From: Terriglobia bacterium
GTDB lineage: Bacteria > Acidobacteriota > Terriglobia > Bryobacterales > Bryobacteraceae
DNA: 49,848 bases
Assembly: GCA_020073365.1 (NCBI GenBank)
Contig: JAIQFL010000031.1
Coordinates: forward strand, 1 to 49,848
Direction: 5' to 3'
Position 1 is the stretch's first letter; the number at the start of each line of letters is the position of its first letter. This document shows, one piece after another, positions 7,711 through 15,849 of this stretch. The translations under genes were made by a program, and so were the position numbers. The notes under the pieces were generated by a model, which saw nothing but the letters and a program-made list of their open reading frames with translations, was not told the origin of the DNA and did not search any database.

Positions 7711-8892
7711 ATGGGCGCCTGCGACGTGACCCTGGAGACCCTCCCCCGGTATCCCGAGGGGAAGGAGATTCTCACCTGTATTCAGTGTGGCGTCTGCGCG
7801 GGCACATGCCCGTACGGCGAGGTTATGGAGTACCCGCCGCGCCGCATGATCGCCATGATGCGCGCGGGAATGCTGGAGAGAGTGTTCACCAGCGACAGCC
7901 TGCTGGCGTGTGTGGCCTGTTACGCATGCATGGCGAAATGCCCGCGCGGCATCCGGCTCACCGAGGTTCTGCTGCCGCTGATGAAGGAGCAGGCTCTGAG
8001 CCACTTGCCCGAGTTGCCGGCCGAGCTACAGAAGGCGTTGCAGAACACGCTGCGTTACGGAAACCCCATGGGAGAGCCGTCGCGCAAGCGGGCCGCCTGG
8101 GTGAAGACCGCGGGCGTACCCATTCGCATCCTGTCCGAGGATCCCAGGCCGGTGGACGCGCTCTGGTTTGTGGAATGCTACACGTCTTTCTATCCGCGCG
8201 GCCAGGACAACAGCCGCGCCACTGCCAGGGTGTTCCACCGGTTGGGAATCGACTTCGCGATTTTGGGCAATGAGGAGAAGTGCGCCGGCGAGTGCGGGCG
8301 CCTGACCTGGGAACCGGGCCTGTTCGAAACCCTGATGGACTACAACATGGCCATCTTCCAGAAGTACCGCTTCGGACGGCTGGTGACCTCCTGCCCGCAC
8401 GCGCACAACGCGTTCAAGAACCGCTACCCCACGCTCGGCTTCCACTGGCCGCTGGAGCACACCACCCCCTTCCTGGCGAAGTATCTGGACCGGCTCAAAC
8501 CGCTGCTGGCGCGAAGACTCAACTACACCGTGACCTATCACGATTCGTGCTGCCTGGGGCGGCAGAACGAGTTCTATGAGGCGCCCCGCCAACTGCTGCA
8601 GGCGATTCGCGGCGTGAAATTAGTCGAGATGGTCCACAACCGCCTCAACGCGATCTGTTGCGGCGGCGGTGGCGGCGGGATGTGGCTGGATACCTACTTC
8701 AAGGCGAAGGGCTACGAACGGCTTTCGGAGCGGCGAGTGATGGAAGCGGTCGCCACTGGCGCGGACGTGCTGGCGGTTTCCTGTCCTTACGAGGTCTCGC
8801 GCTTTGAGGATGCCCTCAAGGTGGTGGGACACGACAAACAAATGATGGTCCGGGACGTGACCGAACTCCTGGCTGAGGCAATGGAGGAATGA
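7711..8892 (+). CDS. Soluble HdrC-HdrB-type fusion (dicluster ferredoxin plus two CCG domains)
   Basis: 393 residues. The HdrC-like N-terminal part binds two [4Fe-4S] clusters: C23, C26, C29, C33 (CIQCGVCAGTCPYG) and C67, C70, C73, C77 (CVACYACMAKCPRG). The HdrB-like C-terminal part has two CCG (DUF224) modules. The first contains C156, C191, C195 and C228 (KCAGECG replaces the usual CCG). The second has HDSCCLGR at 278-285 and CCGGGG at 316-321. In heterodisulfide reductases the CCG modules hold noncubane [4Fe-4S] clusters that cleave disulfides. No membrane segment is visible. The ATG at 7711 has GGAGAT about 8 nt upstream. It is the first gene of the operon and 3 nt from etfB. The natural acceptor is unknown: a heterodisulfide is only one possibility, and electron transfer to or from EtfAB is another. 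Confidence 0.9.
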   Translation: MGACDVTLETLPRYPEGKEILTCIQCGVCAGTCPYGEVMEYPPRRMIAMMRAGMLERVFTSDSLLACVACYACMAKCPRGIRLTEVLLPLMKEQALSHLPELPAELQKALQNTLRYGNPMGEPSRKRAAWVKTAGVPIRILSEDPRPVDALWFVECYTSFYPRGQDNSRATARVFHRLGIDFAILGNEEKCAGECGRLTWEPGLFETLMDYNMAIFQKYRFGRLVTSCPHAHNAFKNRYPTLGFHWPLEHTTPFLAKYLDRLKPLLARRLNYTVTYHDSCCLGRQNEFYEAPRQLLQAIRGVKLVEMVHNRLNAICCGGGGGGMWLDTYFKAKGYERLSERRVMEAVATGADVLAVSCPYEVSRFEDALKVVGHDKQMMVRDVTELLAEAMEE

Positions 8893-8895
8893 GAC

Positions 8896-9681
8896 GTGCA
8901 CATTCTCGTTTTGTTGAAAATGGTGCCCGACGTCGTGGAAGACCTGGAGGTCGCCTCCGATGGACAGGCGCTGGATCTCGAATATCTTCGCATGATCCTG
9001 AACGAATCGGATGACCATGCGCTGGAACAGGCGCTGCTGCTGAAGGAGCGCCACGGCGGAACCGTCACCGTGCTGGCGCTCGATGCGCCGGAGGTGGACG
9101 ACGCCATTTTCACCGCACTGGCCAAGGGTACAGACCGGGCCGTCAAGATCGTCGGCTTTGACGCAGGATTGTCAACCCGGCAGGCGGCCCGCGTTTTCTC
9201 GCAAGCCATCGCGCACGAGCCCGGGCTGTTGCCAGCCGACCTGATCCTCACCGGTGTTCAAGCCATTGACGATCTGGACGGCCTGATCGCGCCGCTGGTG
9301 GCTCACGATCTCGGGCTGCCGTTTCTGGGAATCATCACGCAGCTCACCTTGGATCTTCCCGGTAAGACGGCCACCGCGGTCAAGGAATATCCCGGCGGGG
9401 TTCGGGGTGAATTTGAGGTGGCGCTTCCGGCGGTCCTGGGTATACAGGCGGCGGAGAGACCGCCCCGATATGTTCCGGTGGCCAAGGTGCGCGCCGCCAT
9501 GAAGTCGCAGAAGATCGACTGCCGGCCGGTACCCACACTGGCGGATGGAGGTTGGCCGACGGTGCAGGTGGCCGGGATGAAACGGAACGAACCAGCGGGC
9601 CACGCCGAGATGCTGGAAGGCGACGCCGAGCTGGCGTCGGAAAAGCTCTGCGGGATTCTGGCCGGGCACGGCCTGTTCTGA
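8896..9681 (+). CDS. etfB: Electron transfer flavoprotein beta subunit
   Basis: 261 residues starting at GTG 8896, three bases after the preceding stop, with GGAGG a few nt upstream. EtfB binds AMP or, in bifurcating forms, a second FAD, and pairs with EtfA. The ETF-beta fold is recognisable from the start (MHILVLLKMVPDVVEDLEV), the block DLILTGVQAIDDLDGLIAP, and the C-terminal region PPRYVPVAKVRAAMKSQKID. The partner etfA follows immediately. Its place between two HdrB-like genes implies electron exchange with Fe-S proteins rather than with a classic acyl-CoA dehydrogenase, none of which is encoded in this window. I cannot tell from sequence alone whether it is bifurcating. Confidence 0.93.
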   Translation: MHILVLLKMVPDVVEDLEVASDGQALDLEYLRMILNESDDHALEQALLLKERHGGTVTVLALDAPEVDDAIFTALAKGTDRAVKIVGFDAGLSTRQAARVFSQAIAHEPGLLPADLILTGVQAIDDLDGLIAPLVAHDLGLPFLGIITQLTLDLPGKTATAVKEYPGGVRGEFEVALPAVLGIQAAERPPRYVPVAKVRAAMKSQKIDCRPVPTLADGGWPTVQVAGMKRNEPAGHAEMLEGDAELASEKLCGILAGHGLF

Positions 9682-9694
9682 GGAGGTGACCACG

Positions 9695-10681
9695 ATGAAG
9701 GGAAGCATTTGCGTATTGGCCGAGCAATGGAGAGGGCGCGTCTCCGAGGCCACCTACGAAGCCCTGGCGCTGGGCAGGGAAGTCGCCGATAAGCTGGGGG
9801 TTCCGCTCACCGCGATATTGACCGGATCGAACGCGAGAGACCTGGCGCTGACGCTGGGCGCCGCGGACTCGGTCCTGTATGTGGACCATCCGCTGCTCGC
9901 CGAACCGGTCCCACAGCCCTGGGCCGCAGCGCTCACACAGGTGCTGGCAGAGCGGAGGCCGCGCGCTCTTCTGGTCCCGCTCACCAACGTCAGTCTCGGC
10001 GTGAGCACGCTGTTGGCGGCGGAGCTGGGAGTTGCGGCCGTCAACTTCTGCAAAGACGTCGAGGTCGCGGACGGCCAGCCTCGCGCGCTGTGCGTAATGT
10101 ACGGCGGAAAGATCGAAGCTACGGTCGAGGCCTTTGGCGAACCGGCGATCCTCTGCCTGTGGCCCGGCGCACGGCCGGCCGGCAAGGGCCGCGCCGATCG
10201 ATCCCCGTCGATCGAGCAGACCACCGTCAAGCTGGAAGATTCCCGGGTGCGGCTGAAACGATACATCGACCCCGAAGCCGGCGATGTGGATCTGACCAGG
10301 CAAGACGTGCTGGTGGCGGTGGGGCGCGGCATTCAGAGCCGGGACAACATCGCCCTTGCAGAGGATCTGGCGAAGGCGTTGGGCGGCGTGGTGGCGGGTT
10401 CCCGGCCGGTGATCGACCAGGGATGGCTGCCGCTGGCGCGCCAGGTCGGCAAGTCCGGCCAGACCGTGAAGCCGAAGCTGTACGTGGCGCTGGGGATCAG
10501 CGGCGCGCCGGAGCACATCGAAGGCATGAAGGATTCCGGCTTGATCGTCGCCATCAACAGCGATGCGCGGGCGCCGATATTCAACATCGCGCACTACGGC
10601 ATTGTGGCGGATGTGGTGGAGGCGCTTCCGTCGCTGACTGCCGCCATCGAAGCGAAGAGGGCTGCGAGCCATCATGCCTGA
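9695..10681 (+). CDS. etfA: Electron transfer flavoprotein alpha subunit
   Basis: 328 residues. The ATG at 9695 is preferred over a GTG at 9686 because GAGGAGGTG lies about 7 nt before it. The N-terminal Rossmann-like domain begins MKGSICVLAEQWRGRV. The C-terminal FAD domain carries GISGAPEHIEGM, where typical EtfA has GISGAIQHLAGM, followed by DSGLIVAINSDARAPIF, which contacts the FAD. It forms the EtfAB heterodimer with the previous gene, 13 nt away. Its last codons overlap the start of the membrane Fe-S protein, its probable redox partner. Confidence 0.94.
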   Translation: MKGSICVLAEQWRGRVSEATYEALALGREVADKLGVPLTAILTGSNARDLALTLGAADSVLYVDHPLLAEPVPQPWAAALTQVLAERRPRALLVPLTNVSLGVSTLLAAELGVAAVNFCKDVEVADGQPRALCVMYGGKIEATVEAFGEPAILCLWPGARPAGKGRADRSPSIEQTTVKLEDSRVRLKRYIDPEAGDVDLTRQDVLVAVGRGIQSRDNIALAEDLAKALGGVVAGSRPVIDQGWLPLARQVGKSGQTVKPKLYVALGISGAPEHIEGMKDSGLIVAINSDARAPIFNIAHYGIVADVVEALPSLTAAIEAKRAASHHA

Positions 10682-12512
10682 GGCGGTCTACCTCTGGATC
10701 CTGACGCTGGCCGCATTCGGGTTGTTCGGCCACCGGGTGTTGCGCTATGTAGAGGCGCTGCGCGGCGCGCGCCCGGAAAGGCGCTGGGACCACGCGGGAC
10801 GGCGGCTGAAATTAGTCTTCGTCCACGTCCTGGGCCAGCGGCGGCTGCTGGAGGAGCCGGTAGCGGGCGCGGCCCACCTGGTGATCTTCTGGGCCTTCGT
10901 TTTTTATGCCGCCGGCTTCTTCTGGAACCTGGTTCGCGGATTGTTGCCGTTCCTGCCCATCCCGTATGCCGACGAAGTCACGTGGATGCGCTACATTCTG
11001 GCGGTGTTCGGCGTTGCCGGCCTGGCCGCGCTGGCGATGGCGGCGGTGCGCCGCTACTTCTTCCCGCCACCCAGCCTGGAGAAATCGAGGGACGCCTCCG
11101 TCATTCTGGGGCTGATCGCGGTGGTGCTCCTATCCTCGCTGGCGGGTCAGTGGTTCCGGGCGTCGGACGCCACCCTTTCGCGCGCGATGTGGTGGGTCCA
11201 CATGGTAACCGTGCTTGGATTCCTCGCTTACCTGCCATACTCCAAGCACCTGCATCTGCTGGCCTCGCCGTTCGGCGTTTTCTTCGCTTCGCTCGAGCCG
11301 GGCCGTGTGCCGGATGCATCCCCCGGAGCTTCCCGCCGCGAAGAGTTCACCTGGCGGCAATTATTCAGCGGGTTGGCCTGCGCGGAGTGCGGCCGTTGCG
11401 ACCGGGCGTGCCCGGCCTTCCAGAGCGGTTTCGCACTTTCGCCCAAGACGCTGATGCATCACATGAAGGAACTGGTACGCGGCACGGCGGACGGCCACAA
11501 CGGTGGCGCGTTCACCGGCGGCGAGGTGAAACGCGAGGAGATATGGGCTTGTACCACTTGCCTCGCATGCATGCAAAGGTGCCCGGTCATGAACGAGCAC
11601 GTTCCCGTGCTCATCGAAATGCGCCGGCACCTTGTAGGGGAGGGTAATATGGACAAGTCCCTTCAGGAAGCGCTGAGGAATTTGACCCGCTACGGAAACT
11701 CCTTCGGCGCTCCGCCAAGGACGCGTCCGAAGTGGACACAGCAACTGGATTTTCGCATCAAAGATATCCGCAAGGAGCCGGCCCACTACCTGTGGTTCGT
11801 GGGCGACTACTGCTCGTTTGACGCGCGCGTGGCGCCGGCGACGTGCGCCACCGCGCGCGTCCTTCAGAAAGCCGGAGTGGATTTCGGAATCCTCTACGAA
11901 GGCGAACACAACTCCGGCAACGATGTGCGGCTGGCGGGTGAAGAGGGCCTGTTTGAAACCCTGCGGGACAAGAATCGCGCCATGTTCACCCGCGCGCATT
12001 TCGATGAGATCGTCACCACCGATCCTCACAGCTTCCAGGCATTGAAGCACGAGTACCTGCCTGAAGACGGGTCGTCATCGGTGCTGCACCACACGCAGCT
12101 TCTCTACCGGCTGATCGTCAACGGGGACCTGCCGTTGCGGAGGAAGCTGAACCGGAAGGTCACCTACCACGACCCGTGCTACCTGGGGCGATACAACGCA
12201 GTTTTTGAAGCTCCGCGCCACGTCATGGAGGAGCTGGGGCTAAAGCTGGTCGAGATGCCCCTGAACCGAACGTACTCGTATTGCTGCGGCGCGGGGGGAG
12301 GCCGCATCTGGATGGAAGATCCGCCGGTATTCAAGGAACGCCCGGCGGTGACGCGCGTGCGCGAGGCGGCGACGCTGGCGGGCGTCCACACGCTGGTGGT
12401 GGTGTGTCCCAAAGACCTGGTGATGTTCCAGGATGCGATCAAAACAACAGGGCTCGAAAGCAGGCTCGAAGTGAAAGAACTAAGCGAGCTGGTGGAGCAA
12501 GCCATGGGGTAG
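10674..12512 (+). CDS. Membrane Fe-S/CCG oxidoreductase, probable EtfAB:(mena)quinone oxidoreductase
   Basis: 612 residues. The N-terminal 205 residues carry about five membrane helices (near 5-27, 65-90, 107-128, 140-160, 172-190) resembling NarI-type cytochrome b, with candidate haem-ligand histidines at 51, 68, 176 and 192/194. Two [4Fe-4S] motifs follow: C236, C239, C242, C246 (CAECGRCDRACP) and C293, C296, C299, C303 (CTTCLACMQRCP). Two CCG domains complete it. The second keeps HDPCYLGR and YCCGAGGG. The first has lost its cysteines (EGEHNSGNDVR where relatives have a CTGD-like motif). This architecture matches the EtfAB:(methyl)menaquinone oxidoreductase (EMO) family described in syntrophic fatty-acid oxidisers, and the adjacent etfBA genes fit. 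It overlaps etfA by 8 nt. The function is inferred. Confidence 0.88.
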   Translation: MPEAVYLWILTLAAFGLFGHRVLRYVEALRGARPERRWDHAGRRLKLVFVHVLGQRRLLEEPVAGAAHLVIFWAFVFYAAGFFWNLVRGLLPFLPIPYADEVTWMRYILAVFGVAGLAALAMAAVRRYFFPPPSLEKSRDASVILGLIAVVLLSSLAGQWFRASDATLSRAMWWVHMVTVLGFLAYLPYSKHLHLLASPFGVFFASLEPGRVPDASPGASRREEFTWRQLFSGLACAECGRCDRACPAFQSGFALSPKTLMHHMKELVRGTADGHNGGAFTGGEVKREEIWACTTCLACMQRCPVMNEHVPVLIEMRRHLVGEGNMDKSLQEALRNLTRYGNSFGAPPRTRPKWTQQLDFRIKDIRKEPAHYLWFVGDYCSFDARVAPATCATARVLQKAGVDFGILYEGEHNSGNDVRLAGEEGLFETLRDKNRAMFTRAHFDEIVTTDPHSFQALKHEYLPEDGSSSVLHHTQLLYRLIVNGDLPLRRKLNRKVTYHDPCYLGRYNAVFEAPRHVMEELGLKLVEMPLNRTYSYCCGAGGGRIWMEDPPVFKERPAVTRVREAATLAGVHTLVVVCPKDLVMFQDAIKTTGLESRLEVKELSELVEQAMG

Positions 12513-14497
12513 CTGACAACGGTGTCCGTATCGGCGTCTACGTTTGTCACTGTGGCACCAATATCGCGGGTACGGTGGACGTGGATGCGCTAACGGCATA
12601 TGCCGCGTGCCTGCGCGGGGTGGCGATCGCCAGGGAGTACAAGTATATGTGCTCCGATCCGGGCCAGGAGCTCATCCGGCAGGACATCCGCGACCACGGA
12701 CTGGATCGTATCGTGGTGGCGGCCTGTTCGCCTCACCTGCATGAGAAGACCTTCCGGCAAGCCGTGTCGGAGGGGGGGCTGAATCCGTACTACTTCCACA
12801 TGGTGAACCTGCGGGAGCAAGACTCCTGGGTTCACGCGGACCGGCAGGCAGCGACCGGCAAGGCGATGGATCTGATCCGCGCCGCTGTCCGGCGCGTCAA
12901 GCTGCATGTGCCTCTGGAAAGCCGGCAGGTGCCGATTCACAACGAGGTGCTGGTGGTGGGCGGGGGAATCGCGGGTATCGACGCCGCGCTCACCCTGGCC
13001 AATGCCGGAAAACACGTCTACCTGGTGGAGCGGGAGCCGACCATCGGCGGCCACATGGCGCAGTTCGACAAGACTTTCCCTACCCTGGACTGTGCCGCCT
13101 GTATCCTCACCCCCAAAATGACCGCCGTGAAAGCGCACCGCAACATCACGCTTTGGACTTATTCCGAAGTGCGGCAGGTGGATGGCTACGTAGGCAACTA
13201 CTCGGTGACCGTGCGGCGGAAGCCGCGCTACGTGATCGAGAATCTCTGCGTGGGGTGTATGGAGTGCATCCAGGCGTGCGTGTTCAAACAGGGGAAGGTC
13301 CCGGACGCGTTCAACCTCGGGTTAAGCAAGCGCAAGCCCATCTACATCCCGTTCCCGCAGGCGGTGCCGCAGGTGGTGGTGATCGACCCGGAGACATGCA
13401 TCGAGTTCAAGAGCGGGAAGTGCAAGAAAACCTGCATCGAGGTCTGTGCCGACCGGAACGCGATCGACTTCAAACAACAGGAGGAGATCCGGACGATACA
13501 GGTCGGGGCCATCATCCTGGCCACGGGTTTTGAGGTGTTCGACGCCGCGCGGATTCCGTACTACGGATACGGGCTGTATCCGAACGTCTACACGGCGCTG
13601 GAGATCGAGCGGATGGTGAATGCCTCGGGCCCGACCGCGGGCGACGTAGTCCTGCGTGACGGCCGGAAGCCGGCAGCGGTCGGCATCGTACACTGCGTCG
13701 GCAGCCGCGACCATCACACCAACCGGTACTGCTCAAGGGTCTGCTGCATGTACTCCCTGAAACTGGCGCACCTGATCAAAGAGAAGACAGGGGCCGAGGT
13801 CTACAACTTCTACATCGATATCCGCGCCCCTGGCAAGGCCTTCGAGGAGTTCTACAATCGCGTGGCCGAGGAGGGCGTGGTCTTCATCCGGGGGAAGGCG
13901 GCCGATATTTATCCTGCCGGAAGCGGTCATGACCGGTTGATCGTTCAGGCCGAGGACACACTGCTCGGTATGATCCGCAAGATCCGGGTCGATATGGTGG
14001 TGCTGTCGGCGGGACTGGAGCCGCGCGCCGATGCGAACGACGTCCGCCGGCTCTTCAACATCGGTTGCTCCGGCGACGGCTTCTTCCTGGAGCGCCACCC
14101 GAAGCTGGCTCCGGTCAACACCTTCGCGGACGGAATCTTTGTGGCGGGATGCTGCCAGGGACCGAAGGACATCCCGGATACCGTCGCACAATCGGGGGCC
14201 GCCGCGGCACAGGCGCTGGCGTTGATCGATGCGGGAGTTTTTGAGCTGGAGCCCAACACCGCGCATGTGCTGGAGGACATCTGTTCCGGCTGCAAAACTT
14301 GTGTGCCACTCTGCCCGTACCAGGCGATCTCGTACGGGCAAGCGGAAAAAAAGGCGTCCATCAACGAAGTGCTTTGCAAGGGGTGCGGTACGTGCGTGGC
14401 CGCATGCCCGTCCGGTTCGATTCGCCAGAACCTGTTCGAGGACGAACAGATCTTCGAAGAGATCGAGGGGATATTGACCTATGCCGGAAGTGTTTGA
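12509..14497 (+). CDS. hdrA: Heterodisulfide reductase subunit A, flavin-bifurcating type (noncanonical GTA start)
   Basis: About 662 residues. The N-terminal motif YVCHCGTNIAG (about 11-21) marks full-length HdrA. The FAD Rossmann motif GGGIAGIDAALTLANAG is at 151-167, followed by GGHMAQFDKTFPTLDCAAC. A four-Cys cluster lies at C247-C257 (CVGCMECIQAC), then GKCKKTCIEVC and a C-terminal dicluster ferredoxin (CSGCKTCVPLCP, CKGCGTCVAACP). In known complexes HdrA carries the FAD that splits electrons between ferredoxin and HdrB. No ATG, GTG or TTG lies in frame near the N terminus. The best alignment to typical starts (M-ADN-VRIGV) puts GTA at 12509, overlapping the upstream TAG stop, with GGAG 11 nt before it. 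Either it starts at GTA or one base is wrong. The stop overlaps mvhD. Confidence 0.9.
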   Translation, partial: VADNGVRIGVYVCHCGTNIAGTVDVDALTAYAACLRGVAIAREYKYMCSDPGQELIRQDIRDHGLDRIVVAACSPHLHEKTFRQAVSEGGLNPYYFHMVNLREQDSWVHADRQAATGKAMDLIRAAVRRVKLHVPLESRQVPIHNEVLVVGGGIAGIDAALTLANAGKHVYLVEREPTIGGHMAQFDKTFPTLDCAACILTPKMTAVKAHRNITLWTYSEVRQVDGYVGNYSVTVRRKPRYVIENLCVGCMECIQACVFKQGKVPDAFNLGLSKRKPIYIPFPQAVPQVVVIDPETCIEFKSGKCKKTCIEVCADRNAIDFKQQEEIRTIQVGAIILATGFEVFDAARIPYYGYGLYPNVYTALEIERMVNASGPTAGDVVLRDGRKPAAVGIVHCVGSRDHHTNRYCSRVCCMYSLKLAHLIKEKTGAEVYNFYIDIRAPGKAFEEFYNRVAEEGVVFIRGKAADIYPAGSGHDRLIVQAEDTLLGMIRKIRVDMVVLSAGLEPRADANDVRRLFNIGCSGDGFFLERHPKLAPVNTFADGIFVAGCCQGPKDIPDTVAQSGAAAAQALALIDAGVFELEPNTAHVLEDICSGCKTCVPLCPYQAISYGQAEKKASINEVLCKGCGTCVAACPSGSIRQNLFEDEQIFEEIEGILTYAGSV

Positions 14498-14909
14498 ACC
14501 TAAAATCGTGGCCTTTTTCTGTAACTGGTGCACCTATCTGGCGGCGGACCTGGCGGGGACTTCGCGCATCAGGCACGCGCCGAATGCGCGCGTAATCCGC
14601 GTAATGTGCTCCGGGCGCGTGGATCCGCAATTCGTGCTGGACGCGTTCGCCAAGGGCGCGGATGGAGTCCTCATCGGCGGGTGTCATCCCGGCGACTGCC
14701 ACTACCAGGAAGGCAACTACAAGGCGCTCCGCCGCGTGGCGCTCCTCGGCCGCTTGTTGAAGCAGATGGGCATCGAGGAAGAACGCTTCCGGCTGGAATG
14801 GATTTCGGCGGCGGAAGGCGAACGGGTAAAGACCGTCATCAACGATATGGTGGAGAAGCTGCGGGCCTTGGGGCCGCGAGCTCAACCTGCGCGGAAGGAG
14901 GTCGCATGA
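14481..14909 (+). CDS. mvhD: MvhD-type [2Fe-2S] subunit linking hydrogenase to HdrA
   Basis: 142 residues of the MvhD/FlpD family, which carries electrons from the hydrogenase (or a dehydrogenase) to HdrA. The five family cysteines are visible: C14 and C17 (FFCNWCTY), C43 (VMCSGRVD), C68 and C73 (GGCHPGDCHY). The gene overlaps the end of hdrA by 17 nt and its stop overlaps the start of the small hydrogenase subunit (ATGA). The order hdrA-mvhD-mvhG-mvhA parallels that of MvhADG-HdrABC systems and supports one physical complex. Confidence 0.93.
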   Translation: MPEVFEPKIVAFFCNWCTYLAADLAGTSRIRHAPNARVIRVMCSGRVDPQFVLDAFAKGADGVLIGGCHPGDCHYQEGNYKALRRVALLGRLLKQMGIEEERFRLEWISAAEGERVKTVINDMVEKLRALGPRAQPARKEVA

Positions 14910-15844
14910 AGCCCAAGGTAGCTTTCTACTGGTGTGCGTCCTGTGGCGGCTGCGAAGAAGCGGTCGTCGATCTGGATGAAGAACTGCTCGGCGTGGCGGA
15001 CGCTGTAGACATCGTGTTCTGGCCGGTGGCCCTGGACTTCAAAGAGAAGGATGTGGAGGCAATGCCGGACGGTTCCATTCTGGCCAGCTTCATTAACGGA
15101 GCGATCCGCAACAGCCATCAGCAGGAGATGGCGGAGTTGCTGCGCGCCAAGTCGCAGGTGGTGGTGGCGTTCGGCATCTGCGCCCAGTTGGGCGGGATCC
15201 CCGGACTGGCCAATCTGACCGATGCCAAGGGCATCTTCGTGGAGGTCTACCGGGACGGCGTGACGCCGGCGATACGGCACCGCGAAAACGGATACACGTT
15301 GTCACTGCCCGAATTCTTCGATACCGTGCTGGCACTGGACCGCGTGATCGACGTGGACTATTACGTGCCCGGATGCCCGCCTGCGCCGAACATCGTTCGC
15401 GATGCGGTTCACGCCCTGCTTGCTCCGGAGCTGCCGCCGAAAGGAACGGTGCTGGCGCCCGATTATGCGCTGTGCGAGCAATGCCCGCGCAAGGACTCGC
15501 GTCCCGAGAAGCTGTTGGTCCAGGAGTTCAAGAGGCCGCACCAGGTTGTGGCGGACCAGCAGACCTGCCTGCTGGCGCAGGGCCTGGTCTGTCTGGGGGC
15601 GGGAACCCGGGCGGGATGCAACGCGCTGTGCATCCGCGGCAACATGCCTTGCACCGGCTGCTTCGGTCCCACCAGCCGTGTCCGGGACTACGGCGCCAAG
15701 GCTCTTTCCGCAATCGCCTCGGTCATCGAATCCAATGACGAAGGCCGGATCGCCGAGGTTCTGGAAGCGATTCCGGACCCGGTTGGCACGTTCTATCGCT
15801 ATAGCCTGCCGTCTTCGATGCTGGGCCGGCGGCGAATGGAGTGA
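14906..15844 (+). CDS. mvhG: [NiFe] hydrogenase small subunit, MvhG type
   Basis: 312 residues from the ATG at 14906, with GGAAGGAGG 5-6 nt upstream. The N terminus WCASCGGCEEAVVD gives the first cysteines of the proximal cluster, with others in FGICAQLGG and VPGCPPAP. The C-terminal half carries further cysteines (ALCEQCPR, GLVCLG, GCNALC, CTGC) for medial and distal clusters. There is no Tat signal, as expected for a cytoplasmic group 3 enzyme. It relays electrons from the NiFe site in the next gene product to MvhD. An open frame continues upstream, but it only shadows mvhD. Confidence 0.93.
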   Translation: MKPKVAFYWCASCGGCEEAVVDLDEELLGVADAVDIVFWPVALDFKEKDVEAMPDGSILASFINGAIRNSHQQEMAELLRAKSQVVVAFGICAQLGGIPGLANLTDAKGIFVEVYRDGVTPAIRHRENGYTLSLPEFFDTVLALDRVIDVDYYVPGCPPAPNIVRDAVHALLAPELPPKGTVLAPDYALCEQCPRKDSRPEKLLVQEFKRPHQVVADQQTCLLAQGLVCLGAGTRAGCNALCIRGNMPCTGCFGPTSRVRDYGAKALSAIASVIESNDEGRIAEVLEAIPDPVGTFYRYSLPSSMLGRRRME

Positions 15845-15849
15845 CGGTT

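Noticed and set aside
12504..12512. ATG at 12504 as a possible hdrA start
   Set aside because: It is in the frame of the upstream gene (ATG GGG TAG) and gives an immediate stop, not HdrA.
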